A stretch of 64,000 nt of DNA from the NCBI RefSeq assembly GCF_000283155.1, contig NW_004454210.1, forward strand, positions 6,604,765-6,668,764, written 5' to 3'. Below, piece by piece: positions 36,898 through 47,655 of the stretch; the stretch's first letter is position 1, and every line of letters begins with the position of its first letter. The position numbers and the translations under genes were made by a program. This DNA comes from Ceratotherium simum simum. Lineage: Eukaryota > Chordata > Mammalia > Perissodactyla > Rhinocerotidae. Under the pieces are notes generated by a model that saw only the letters and a list, made by a program, of their open reading frames with translations, made no database searches and had not been told where the DNA came from.

Positions 36898-37212
36898 CCT
36901 TTTAGCACGTGTGCATTCAGTAGTCCTTACTATTTCAACATTGAGACTCAGACTTCAAATGAGTCATCTTGTGACTTGCCGATCACTGAGCCAACTGAGA
37001 CAACTGTTCATTATGTAGGACAAAGAGCTGTTCGTTATGTGTGGGGTGCTTTTTATTTCATGAAGCCAGGTGTATATCATTTACGATCAAACCAAAATGA
37101 CAATAGTAGACTCTTCTGGAATGGTGTCAAGATCAATTCAACTTCAACTCGTGAAGCTAAAGGAATCCGTCCAAGCCAGCCATCCCTCTTTCCCACTGTT
37201 AAAAATGAGCCT

Positions 37213-37440
37213 CGGGGCGGCCCAGTGGCGCAAGCGTTAAGTGCAGGGGCTCCTCTGCAGCGGCCCGGGGTTTGCCGGTTCGGATCCCGGGCACATGCAG
37301 TGGCGTCCCATATAAAGTGGAGGAAGATGGGCACAGATGTTAGCCCAGGGCCAGTCTTCCTTAGCAAAAAAAAAAAAAAAAAGAGGAGGATTGGCAGATG
37401 TTAGCTCAGGGCTGATCTTCCTCACAAAAAAAAAAAGAAA
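37213..37440 (+). mobile_element. ERE SINE, forward, diverged, with internal A tract
   Basis: ERE head cggggcggcccagtggcgca, an intact B box GGTTCGGATCC at 37277-37287, the tataaagtggaggaagatgg block, an 18-A run in the middle (near 37365-37382), then the second CAGGGCTGATCTTCCTCAC block and A tail. Flanks aaaaatgagcctc (37201) and aaaaatgaggcctc (near 37439) form a duplication with one inserted base. The minus-strand frames over it are shadows of the SINE. Confidence 0.92.
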
Positions 37441-38042
37441 AAAATGAGGCCTCTGGCAGAGGAATGATCTAAGAAGCATACCTGAGATCGTTTTCCCTGT
37501 TGACCTTCACAGTTGCTCGAATATTTTAAAATATTGTGTTGATTTGTCGTAGTTAAACTAAAAATTGCCCTTTTCTCTCACATATCATGGCAAGAAAAAA
37601 AATTTATCTTAGCAGACAGCTGCATTTGCATGGTTTTCATTGAACTCACATTCAAAGGTTATCAATAACAAGTTTGCAAACTTCTTGTACACCCAGCCCT
37701 GAAAGATAATGTACAGTAATTGCATGATAACTTCCTCCCAAACTGAGATAAAACCTTTAATGCAATCTCGAGTTCACAACCTACATATGATAGTACAAAC
37801 TTAAGTAGCTCAGATTGGGGCTCAATGAATTTTCCTTATGATTCTAATTTTTAAGGAATAGAAAATGCAATTATTTATCCTGTGGAAAACCACTAAAAAT
37901 TCATTATTTTGCCTTAATTTTAATGTGTGAAAAGCAAGTTGATTATGAAATGTACCTATTAAAAGTCTAGGCAGTCCTTGGTCACAGTGTGGTGTCAGGC
38001 ACTACTTCTACATGTATTCTCAACTGTACTGTGAAAATCCTT

Positions 38043-38083
38043 TTATCTTTTTTCTTTTTTTTTCTTTTTTTTTCTTTTTTTTG
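38043..38083 (+). repeat. T-rich interrupted homopolymer
   Basis: Runs of T interrupted by single C residues with a period of about 10 bp (repeats of ctttttttt). Low complexity; it may be the A tail of an undetected minus-strand retroelement. Confidence 0.8.
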
Positions 38084-38099
38084 GAGGGGTCTGCCTACT

Positions 38100-38828
38100 G
38101 CATTCCCATTAGCGATTTTTTCCAAATGACTTCCATTCTCCTCCAGCTCCCAATCCTACTTCTTGGACACTTAGCAGTTGACTTTGCCTCCTAGTCTGCT
38201 AAAAGATCTAGGAGGACAATAGTGCCCAAGACTCCCCTCTTCTCTGTTTCTAAATCTCTCTGCTTTCGTCTTCCTCTCCTGATTCACACTTATTGCTGAG
38301 CTCTTAGTCTGAGATACCATCCCATCACCCTCCCCACTCAACCCCTCCATGGCCAACTTGTTCTTGATCTTTGCTCCATTAATCAGTCCCTTTCTACGTT
38401 TATCTTCAAAGGTTCCTTCCCCATTGCCTGAGTAAATAATCAGGCTGTGCATTAACAAACTGCATGGAATATGGTAGCAATTCCACGAAAGATAGCTGAA
38501 TTCAATTCTATGTGTAAACACACTCAAATCTCTCTTCTCCTAAATATTAAAAAAAGAAAAGAAAAACCTTCTCTTCTTGTTACCACTTCCTCAAGCCCCT
38601 GCCCACCTGTACTCTTTAGTATATTTCCTCAAGCAATTGCAAATGGGTTTACCCTGCTGCCTCCATTGCAAGTATCACCTGCATGCCTCATAATACAACT
38701 TCTTTCTCCTCCAAAGGCCTGAAGCAGCTGTTTCAAAGGTCATTGATGATCCCCTAATCCCCACACCAGGACCTTTCCCAGTCCTTCTACTTCATAAAAC
38801 TCTTGGAGTTTGGTCACCTCCAAAGCTC
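38100..38828 (+). repeat. L2 LINE, internal region
   Basis: Pyrimidine-rich, diverged LINE-2-like sequence in forward orientation. It includes a stretch equivalent to the reverse-transcriptase region (caaaggtcattgatgatccc, then cagtccttctacttcat). Broken by many stops; no functional ORF. Confidence 0.5.
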
Positions 38829-39690
38829 ATTCATTTGGTCAATAAATATCATCAAGCATCTATAATATGGCTCTGAAGATATAGAGATGAAAGATTAAAT
38901 CCTGACCTCTAGGTAGGGAGGCAGCTTGTAAATAAACAGTCACCATGATAAGTACTCTCTATCAGATGACTGATAGAGAGTATTAAGGTGCTATGCATCT
39001 GGTGGCAGAGGCCATTTCCTTTCTGCTGGGAGGACCAGGAACGGCTTCCCTAAGCAGTGACAGTTGAGATAAGAGATGAAGGATGCAGAAGAAAGTGTGA
39101 AGTGGAAAAGGGGTCATGGAGGTGACGCATTCCAGATGAGGGAACAGCATGTGCAGGTGCATAGAGTACAGGACCATTCAGCACCTGTGGGGAACATAAG
39201 CCTTCAGGCTTGGCTGCAGCACGATATGGGAAGTGTGTATGGAAAGGGCAAGAGAGGAGCTTGGGCACTCAGTGGGCCAGTGGCAGACTTCAAAGAGTCC
39301 TTGAATGGCATGCCAAGGATGTTGCATCCAAGGGCAATAGAGAAATATCACAGGATTTTAAGTAGGGGGGAGACTTGGCCAAGTTTTGTTTTAGAAAAAT
39401 CACTCTAGTGGCAAAATGAGGGATTATTTGTAAGGGATCAATATTAGAGGCAAGGAGGCCGATTAGGGGAATGGACAAGCAGGAGACGAGGAGGCAGTGG
39501 CAGCGGGACTAGATAGGGGTAAGAGAATGGAGAAGTGTCTAGCAGGGAGAATTGATGGGACTCAGGGGGAAGGAGAGGGGAACTTTCAGGGACGACTCCT
39601 AGGTTTCTAGTTGGAGCTTCTGGGTCCATGGTGATGCCATTAACGGAGATGAGGATGACGGAAAGGAGAGCCAGTTTGGGGGCCATGAGG
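38829..39690 (-). repeat. L2 LINE 3' end, reverse orientation
   Basis: Starts with the reversed L2 terminus (tcatttggtcaataaatatc), followed by aatcctgacctctaggtagg, gtgacgcattccagatgagg, gaacagcatgtgcaggtgca, gattttaagtaggggggaga, aaaatcactctagtggcaaa and gacgactcctaggtttctag, all reverse-complement L2 landmarks. Non-coding. Confidence 0.75.
38953..38982. repeat. Perfect 13-bp inverted repeat, 4-nt loop
   Basis: TACTCTCTATCAG-ATGA-CTGATAGAGAGTA inside the reversed L2 copy. The consensus I recall has no such palindrome here, so it probably arose after insertion. Confidence 0.9.
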
Positions 39691-39839
39691 GCTTCTGTTT
39701 GGGGATGGACTCTTTGACTTTCTTATCATTGTACCTTCCTTCCTTTTCTTAGAAAATTAAAGTGCTGGAGCTGGAAGGGACTCGAGAGATCAGTTCAGCA
39801 CAGCTCCGCTTCGGACAGAAGACATCCCTACCTGCTGCT

Positions 39840-40225
39840 CTGCCTCCTTCTCTAGGTTTTTTCCTCCAGACAGCCTTTAAAAGTAGGCATCGTCCAAATT
39901 CCATCCTTGACTGCCTCCTTTTCTCCTCCAGCACTCTCTGGGTCCATGACTCCATATACATCTCTAGCATCGGTGGCAGTAACGTTCAAGCCTTGTGCTC
40001 TCGCCAGAGCCCCAGCAATCCCATTTACAACTATTCACCATACAGATCACGTGGATGTCCCCCCAGCACCAGACCACAACATATCCCAGACTGAACTCCT
40101 CTCCTTTCCCCTAAAGCCAGTTCCTCCTTCTGACTTCCCTTCTTCTGTGAAAGAGACTGCTGACCCCACTGCTCCCCAACTGCCCAACATGAAACAGGGA
40201 AGTCACCTTTGATGCTCTTCTTTAT
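39840..40225 (+). repeat. L2 LINE segment
   Basis: Forward L2: tcccagactgaactcctctc, ctttcccctaaagccagttc and ctccttctgacttccctt correspond to the L2 region upstream of its 3' end. It accounts for the open frames of 65-110 codons here. Confidence 0.65.
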
Positions 40226-40229
40226 CAAA

Positions 40230-40440
40230 TGTCCACTCGTGAGTGGTTATGAACACAGGCATCAGAGTCGGACGGCCTTGAGTTCAAATCCAGCCCCTGC
40301 TTCTGACTGTGCTACCGCAGGCAAGTTGTTTTATCTCTCTGAACCTTGGTTTTCTCATCAGTAAAATAGGGAGACTAGCAGGACCTCCCTTAGATAGTCA
40401 TTGCAGGATTTCAATGAGATAAAGGATGACAGCACTTAGG
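40230..40440 (+). repeat. MIR SINE inserted in L2
   Basis: Forward MIR: gttatgaacacaggcatcag, gagttcaaatccagcccctg, gcaagttgttttatctctct and ttctcatcagtaaaataggg. It separates two pieces of a forward L2. Confidence 0.8.
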
Positions 40441-40724
40441 AGCGGCCTACCAGGGTAAGGGCGGAGTGGGGGCAGTCTGCCCCAGCACGGAGGAGTTATT
40501 TTATTCACTGACATTATTTACAATTGCCGGTGCATGGTGATAAAAATAAATAAGACTGACTTTTAGTCATTTTATTATTATTTGTAAATTCTCTACATAC
40601 AGTGCACTGACCACGAACAGCTCCCAGGACCCACCTTGGCACATCACTGACATTCAGCATAGTATGTGGTACATATGTGCCAGCTAGGAATGTTTCTATT
40701 TATGAGGTGCCAGGTTCACCTCCA

Positions 40725-40930
40725 AAATACCTTCCACCCATTCATTTCTTTACACTCTCACAACCATCTGAACTGTTGTAACTGCCTCCTAACTGTTCTC
40801 CTCACTCCAGTTCTTTCTACAAACTGCTCCACCAATTAGATCTATGCCCTTTTCTAAGAGCTTAGACAGCTCCGAGATGTGCATGGTTCCTTGCACATAG
40901 TAGGCACTCAGAATGCATTTGAACTTACTT
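40725..40930 (+). repeat. L2 LINE segment (continuation)
   Basis: gaactgttgtaactgcctcc, taactgttctcctcactcca and acatagtaggcactcagaat match L2 3'-region landmarks in forward orientation, continuing the copy interrupted at about 40225. The 40440-40725 gap holds no feature I can name. Confidence 0.55.
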
Positions 40931-43195
40931 GGAAAAAACTTTAACGGCCCAATTTATATGGTCATTCAAAGATAAGGATAGATATGGCCTCAAGTTTAGC
41001 CATCATTTATGGTGGGGAAAAATAACAAGTGCATTTGAAAGCTGCTTTCTCTGTGTGGTGTGATTAGGTTATCACATCACGGAAAACATTCTAGCCAACT
41101 CTGCACAAACCAAACAATTTAAGGTATTCCTAGATGAGGGCCCTGCATTCATCCTGCTGCCAGCATAATCCACTCCCCCCCCACACCGCCCCAGCAATGC
41201 ACACACACTTGCTCTTGCTGCAATGCAGGTGTCAGAGCCACAGGGAGCTCTAGGGACAGCGTGGCACCCATGCAGGGAACCCACAGCTATTTGGCGGCAC
41301 CACAGAGCAGTTGTAATCGCTTTTGACTACGTGTGGCAAAGGTATGGCTCTGATGAGGTCATGCAGACTTCTGCCTCAGTTCTCATCAAATCTAGTCAAC
41401 GCTGTACACAAGACAGTTTCAAGAGCAATAACAAACCACAATCAAGTGTCAAGGTGTGGAAATGGTGAGATCCAGCAGGTTGAAAATTAGGGCTCTGAAT
41501 TCTTTTTCCAGTGTCTACTTTATTGTACACTGAAATCTCTGGTAGATCTTCAGCCGTTTCTATCCCACTTCCTGCTCCAAAATGTTTCATCTATAAAATG
41601 GTACAATTAGTAATTGTATGATCACGTGCCAACTAACTACTTAATAATTCATAATCTTTTAAAATCAAATGAGATACTTGCTTATAGCCTGATTTTTAAA
41701 AATTCAAATATACACTATTTCATGCATGTATGAAATACTGGTATTTGGCCCTTTTTCCTCGGAAGTTCACCCCACCATTTACTCAATCATTCTCCTGGAC
41801 ACTGCAGTGATGGATGTTGCTGAGTGCTCCTGGTTTCTGGTCCAATACGAACACTCTCAGGGAGTAAGTCCAGGGTGTCTGTCGTCTTGGTAATTGATGA
41901 TGTTTTCACTTCAAGGTGTGGGCCTGAGACCCACAGCGCTCAATGGGGGAAGAAAACGAATTGACTTGACTACATCTCTTACCCGCCGCTCCTGATATAA
42001 ATAAACTCATTACTGCAAAATGTACTTCAATGTTATCAAGAGAAGTGGGCAATATATATTTTTGACAACAAAGTGATGCCTTTGTTTTTATTTGACATTC
42101 TCAAATTAAAATCTTGATTTGTCTTGACAATTTTTTGTGAAAATTTGATCTTCACGAAATTCACAATGAATTACAAATGCCTGCCCCAAAACGAAGAAGA
42201 ATCCACAATGCCATCAAAAGTATGCCTCTCTTCCTAATTTTGATTTCTAGGTCCCATGGCTTCCATAAGAGAATGCATGCAGGGGCACACGCATACTGTG
42301 TTTCAAATGGAGATTTTGTGTAAGCTTATTTCTATAGTGATTCCGAGAGTAGCTGCTCTGCTTCTTATCTATGCAAACTGGAAATAAAGTAGGCACCCTG
42401 CCAGCTCCCTGCCAGCAGGCCAGGCCCAGGCTGCCATGGGTGACTCGCACAATGACATCTAAAGGGTCCAGAAAAGAACCCTGACTAATGGCTTTTGGAT
42501 CCCTTATGACCTTTGATCTTCAATGACTTAGACTAAAATAAATGACCTAATTTCAAGAAACTACATCCAGCATGAGAACTCTAATGGGTGAGAGAATTTA
42601 CCTGCTAAGCAATGATTAATAGGTATGTGCTGCTTATAATAATTCCTTAGATCTTAGCCAAACTAGAGAGAATATACTTTTCAGATGCTCACTTTTTAAA
42701 ACAAATTCATCTTCAGAGGTACTGTGAAATTTGAGAGTGCCCATGGCAGATAACGTACACAAGGCAGCAGAAATACAAAAGGATTTCCTGGAACAAACAC
42801 AAAGTTGGGCAGTAGTACCAGGAACAAAAGCCTTTCGCCCTCAAATGTCTGCGTTGTTTCTGTAGTTAGTGATTCTGTTACCCTCTTACTGAAAAAGGCT
42901 ATCAGATCTGGAGGGCCAGAGCAGGAATTCGGGAGCTAGCACAACCCCTGCACACACTGCCCTCCCTCCATGATCACTTGCATCGCTGCATATTGTTACT
43001 GGAGCACTGAAGCTAGGTGGGGGTGAAGGACAAGAGTCTGTATCACTCAAACTTTGGAGCTACCTTTGCACCCACACTGAACACACAAGTGCACTGTCAA
43101 CAGCCCAAAAGAAAAAGTTTATATATGTGCAGAGCCTTTGGTCTATCAGAAGCTTTCTGGGTATTTGAGACCCAATGAAAACTCTTTGATATTCA

Positions 43196-43478
43196 TTGAG
43201 GGCAGTGAAATTACCCTGTATGATACCATAATGGTGGATACATGCCATATATTTGCCCAAACCCATAGAATATACAACACCAAGAGTGAACCCTAATGTA
43301 AATTATGGACGTTGGGTAATAATGATGTGTCAGTGTAGGTTCATCAATTATAAGGAATTATAAGGAATGGCGGAGACTATGCATGTGTGGGGGACGTGGT
43401 ATATGAGAAATCTCTGGACCTTCTCCTCAGTCTTGCAGTGAACCTAAAGCTGTTCTAAAAAATAAAGACTATTATTTA
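43196..43478 (+). mobile_element. L1 3' end with perfect 18-bp target-site duplication
   Basis: Old L1 terminus in forward orientation: aaattaccctgtatgatacc, acccatagaatatacaacac, caagagtgaaccctaatgta, gggtaataatgatgtgtcag and gctgttctaaaaaataaaga. Flanked by identical copies of AAAACTCTTTGATATTCA at 43178-43195 and 43479-43496. Severely 5'-truncated, non-coding, antisense to MEIS1. Confidence 0.85.
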
Positions 43479-43692
43479 AAAACTCTTTGATATTCAAAAG
43501 AAAGTTCCTGTACGCTGAAAAAGAATTGAAAGTTGGCAGAGGTAAAACAAAACACTTCAGTCCAATTCACATGATTAAACTAATGGGTTAAATTTCAAAA
43601 TCATAGAAAAAAATCAAAATATAAAAATCAGAGATGGAGAAAAACAATCATCTTTCCATTTAAAATCTGTCATCTTGCTTGTATTCCTTAGA

Positions 43693-43852
43693 TCCTTGCT
43701 ACACAAAGTGTGATGCGGACCTGTAGCATCAGCATCACCTGGGAGCTTATTGGAAACACAGAATCTCAGGCCCCATCCGTCTGAACCAGAATCTTCATTT
43801 AAAAAAGATCCCTGGATAATCTGAATGCACAAAGCACTGCTTGAGAAGAAGC
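43693..43852 (+). mobile_element. MER5A (hAT-Charlie) non-autonomous DNA transposon
   Basis: Follows the MER5A consensus: ctacacaaagtgtgatgcgg, gcatcagcatcacctgggag, aacacagaatctcaggcccc, gaaccagaatcttcattt and gaatgcacaaagcactgctt, then the degraded inverted end. Confidence 0.85.
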
Positions 43853-45419
43853 AAAAGAATCTTAAATTCTGTAGTTATTTCCATTTTCTGATTTTTCAAA
43901 TGGTAGACTTTCATTTTTTAAAGCTACTATTTACATCTCAGTTAAATCTCCAAACGTGTACATTGCTAAATCTTATGATACAGACTCAGAGGTATGTTGC
44001 AAATATTAATGCTATATTCTATGAAAATTAAAATCAAGAAAATATCTTTTATTTAGAACCTAAACAATCATTCTACTTCTCTCCGTCATATCAGCCTAGC
44101 AATGTTTCCAATGATTTGGTTTATCACAATATCACCTTTACATACTGATTTTCATAACCCAGGGGCTGGCTGGACCATGTCTGCTTTGTCATGAGGAAAG
44201 AGGGAAGTAGAGTAATAATTGTCTAAGTTCACTCAGCATAAGAAGGTAAACCGGACACTTCAAGCCAACTCAACTCTCTTTCTCTGCAACAAAAGGCACC
44301 TTCTCCCCAAATTACCAGGATAATGACTTCAACACTCCATTTTATTTTGGTTATGAAAACCAGCTTTGGTCCCTGAAGCCAGTACTCAAGTAAATTCTGC
44401 CTTGCTTCTCTCCTCGCCTTCCTGTCTCCAGTAGTCAACAAAGCAACCCTGTGACTGTATTTACATCATTCCTCGTGAAGTTGGTAATGGGAACAGTGCA
44501 TGGGAAAATGAACATTCTGTGGTGCTACCAAAAGGCCGGCCTTCTCATTCTCAGAGGTTAATACCTACCACTTAGAACATTAGAACAGCCCTAAAATTCC
44601 ACATGCTGTGACAGTCAACCTATGTGACACATTATCCATGTTAGTTCAAATGTAAAATATAGCATCTGTAGCCCAGGAGATTAACTGAATTATAACACCA
44701 CATGTGAATAGTATTTTACAGATTTTTCCAAAGGCTCTGAGCATCTACTCCTTAATTAAATCTAATTTGGTTTCCACATACAGTGTTATTGAGCATATTC
44801 ACATCACGATACATGTAAGCTCAATATACATCATCCTCACCTTCCAACTACAGCTTATGAAGATGTTCCCGTGTGGGAACATTCAAACCTGATTTATGGT
44901 GCTATTGCAACAACTAAGCAACTAATCTTCCAGGATAAATGCAACACATAAGAATAACCTCACTGAAACATATAAATTCCACATATACTTAAAAATATTA
45001 TTGTCTGTAATTTAATATAGCAGAATGTTTCTAAGCCTATAACCTTGCATGCAGAAGCAGTTTTTCAAGCATTAATACTTAAATGGGTCATAGACACCAC
45101 ATCTGTCATTCTGTCCTGAAGTCTATGAGGCAAAACCAAGACTATGCTGGCCTATTGATTTTTCTAGCATTTGCTTTAATTTACTTAACCATTGAGAAAT
45201 CCATCAGTACATAAAGGGCAACTGTCCATTACTGCCTCATTTGCAGACATTCCTTCCTCTCGTTTTTGGTAAATATTTCCCTTAAATTGCTATGTGTTTA
45301 CAGTGTAAAAACGAATTAGGAAAGTGCTCACACCTGTTTCTGCTCAGTAACTGCGGCACTGAGGTATATGTAACGTGCTTAAAGATAGAATAAATATCCA
45401 GACATTATTACATCTGTGT

Positions 45420-46640
45420 GCAAAGGGTGGTAAATTAGATCCTAATTACATTAACAGGGATGCTGCCTCCCAGCTTAGATTTTACATGAGCACTCTGCAA
45501 AAATCCAAAAGCTCTGCTGTGGTTTCTTTATGAGCTGGTGATTACAGCTACTTCCTATGCGGTCACTAAATATTCTGTTTACAAATAAATGAAGACGCTT
45601 TGAGCCAACTTGCCAGGGTAATAATCTATTTTTTTCTCCCCCTCCCTCTTCCCAACAAACCCTCGCCACATATGCATGGCAACAATCAGGAGCCCTGGCT
45701 TCATCTAATTACTCCATCACATAATTTCACAAATTGCCTTGTCACTGGGGAGCCAAGTGCAAAACTCGCTCACAGTGGGATTTCAGGCAGCAGCTTTCAT
45801 TTACTACTCATTCCTTGTTAAATTAAACACGAAAACACCAGTTGTGTGAAAGAAGTCAAAAAGAATGCCTGCAAATGAGCCAGACAAGTATATCTCCTAT
45901 TTACCATTTTTCCAAATACACTGTTGGCAAGAGGCATCTCAAATAGGAGGATCCCCTTGGCTGGCCCATTCTTGTTTCGATGCAGCTGCTACAATAGACC
46001 ATAATCAAAAGGCCAAGAATAAATGGGCTTCTCCAGACAGGCAGCTTCATCATAGATCAACAGGAAGCATGAGCACATAGCAAAAAAATGTGATATTCTC
46101 AAGCCCCCCTTTTCTTACCCTTTCTGCCATATGAAATGCCTGGCTATGATCCTCACATGAGAACGTGTATTTGTATTAGATGAATGACGCTAAGCCCTTT
46201 GAAGGTATAAACAGCATACCATATTTCCATTCTGGCTAGAAAGAAGGAACCGGATTCTGCTAATCTTTAAAAGTTCTCAAATGGAAAGATCATCAATCAA
46301 GTTCCTACAGTATTAGATGTTTTCCTTTTAAGTATTAATGCCTTGCATGTTTCTGAAACACATCAAGATAAATGCTCACCCATCTCACTACGGATGTGGG
46401 TGGAAGAAAGAGTGTACGGTGGGTGACATTACTAGAGGGAGTGAACCTGAGGTTACACCCCTGGAAGCTGACATTGTTATATCAACAACTAAACACAGCC
46501 ACTGGTAATTAAAGGTATTGCTTTGTAGCTCAGGAGCCGGCGGGGTCAGGTACCGTTTTATATCACAAACCAGTCCTTTATGCATGTAGATTTGCCAGCA
46601 TTATCTGCACAGGGAGACGGAGACATTAGCAGCAGCTGTC
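45420..46640. other. Repeat-free block in intron 8, candidate conserved element(s)
   Basis: About 1.2 kb with no recognisable interspersed repeat and many homeodomain-like words (taattac, attaac, aattagat, catctaattac). Open frames here are short and overlap on both strands. A candidate regulatory region; conservation has not been tested. Confidence 0.3.
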
Positions 46641-47459
46641 TCTCTGCTTTTACACTGAAAATTCTTTTCATACAGACAGGTGGAGTAATTTAAAAGCCAA
46701 TGTGGTGCAATTTCGATGTGACTAATGTCACTGCCTACTAAAATGCCACCATTACCACTGTTTATGGAAACATTACTAAAATTACATTTTATTCGTAAGA
46801 ATTTTAGGATTCTGGTTATTACTAGCTTTAAAATGATCAGACCTCAGTGTCATACCCCAGAGCGGTGGCTTAATTCTCTCAGGTTTAGCAGCCTTCTTTG
46901 CTGAGAAACGACAGTTGGATTGTAGTTTCAAGAGTAATCGGGGCTGCATAAGCAGTTTCCTCTATCTCCATAAAGCAAATTAAAGACATAGCTCTTTGGT
47001 GTCCTGGGCACGTGACAGGCAAAAAATCTTCAAGGAGCTAAATTCTGTGTTAGAAGGTTTAGTTAGGATTTGCATGAGGAAAGATTCCTTACCCCCAATA
47101 CAATATTAGACATTGTTAGTAATAGACAGGGGTAGAGATTTACATATTTCCATAAGAAAGGAGGAACAGTTAATGCTTAAAATCTGAAATTCTAACAATG
47201 CGTAGATTGTTACAATTGCACAAAATATCGATAGCCGGAGCTATGCCTTTTTTATGGGCAGAGATGTCCGGAAAAAGAATCTAGATAGGAAAGGACCGTC
47301 CTCGACCTTTAGCTACCAATAACCATCAAATTGCATGATGAAGTTTTATGCCAAATCCTCTGGCTCATATTTTTACTTAAAAAATACTAATTAGCTAGCT
47401 CATGGAGTGAGATTATAATTACACCTTTGAACTCCCACAATGCGATTGGATTTGCTCTG

Positions 47460-47655
47460 TGTTTGAGAGGCATTTTAGTGGAAAACACATGGAAATGCAA
47501 GTCAGGAGATCTTGGTTCCAGCTCAGCCAGCTCCTAGCTTTTGACCTTGAAAAAAATCATTAACTTCTCTAAACTTTATTTTTGTCATCCTGTGTACCTT
47601 ACAGGATTGTTTTAAAAATCCAATGTATGTGAAAATATTAAAGTATAAAGCACCA
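47460..47655 (+). repeat. MIR-family SINE
   Basis: Forward MIR-like: aagtcaggagatcttggttc, cagctcagccagctcctagc, ttttgaccttgaaaaaaatc, aacttctctaaactttattt and tgtaccttacaggattgttt. Confidence 0.65.

Noticed and set aside
36850..37404. 184-codon plus-strand open frame, the longest in the window
   Set aside because: Its start is a (TCTA)n microsatellite and its end is an ERE SINE; only the middle is unique sequence. Not a gene as it stands.
39757..39800. Start of another old repeat (ggagctggaagggactcgag)
   Set aside because: Resembles the start of the repeat at 14338 but too short to delimit; left unannotated.
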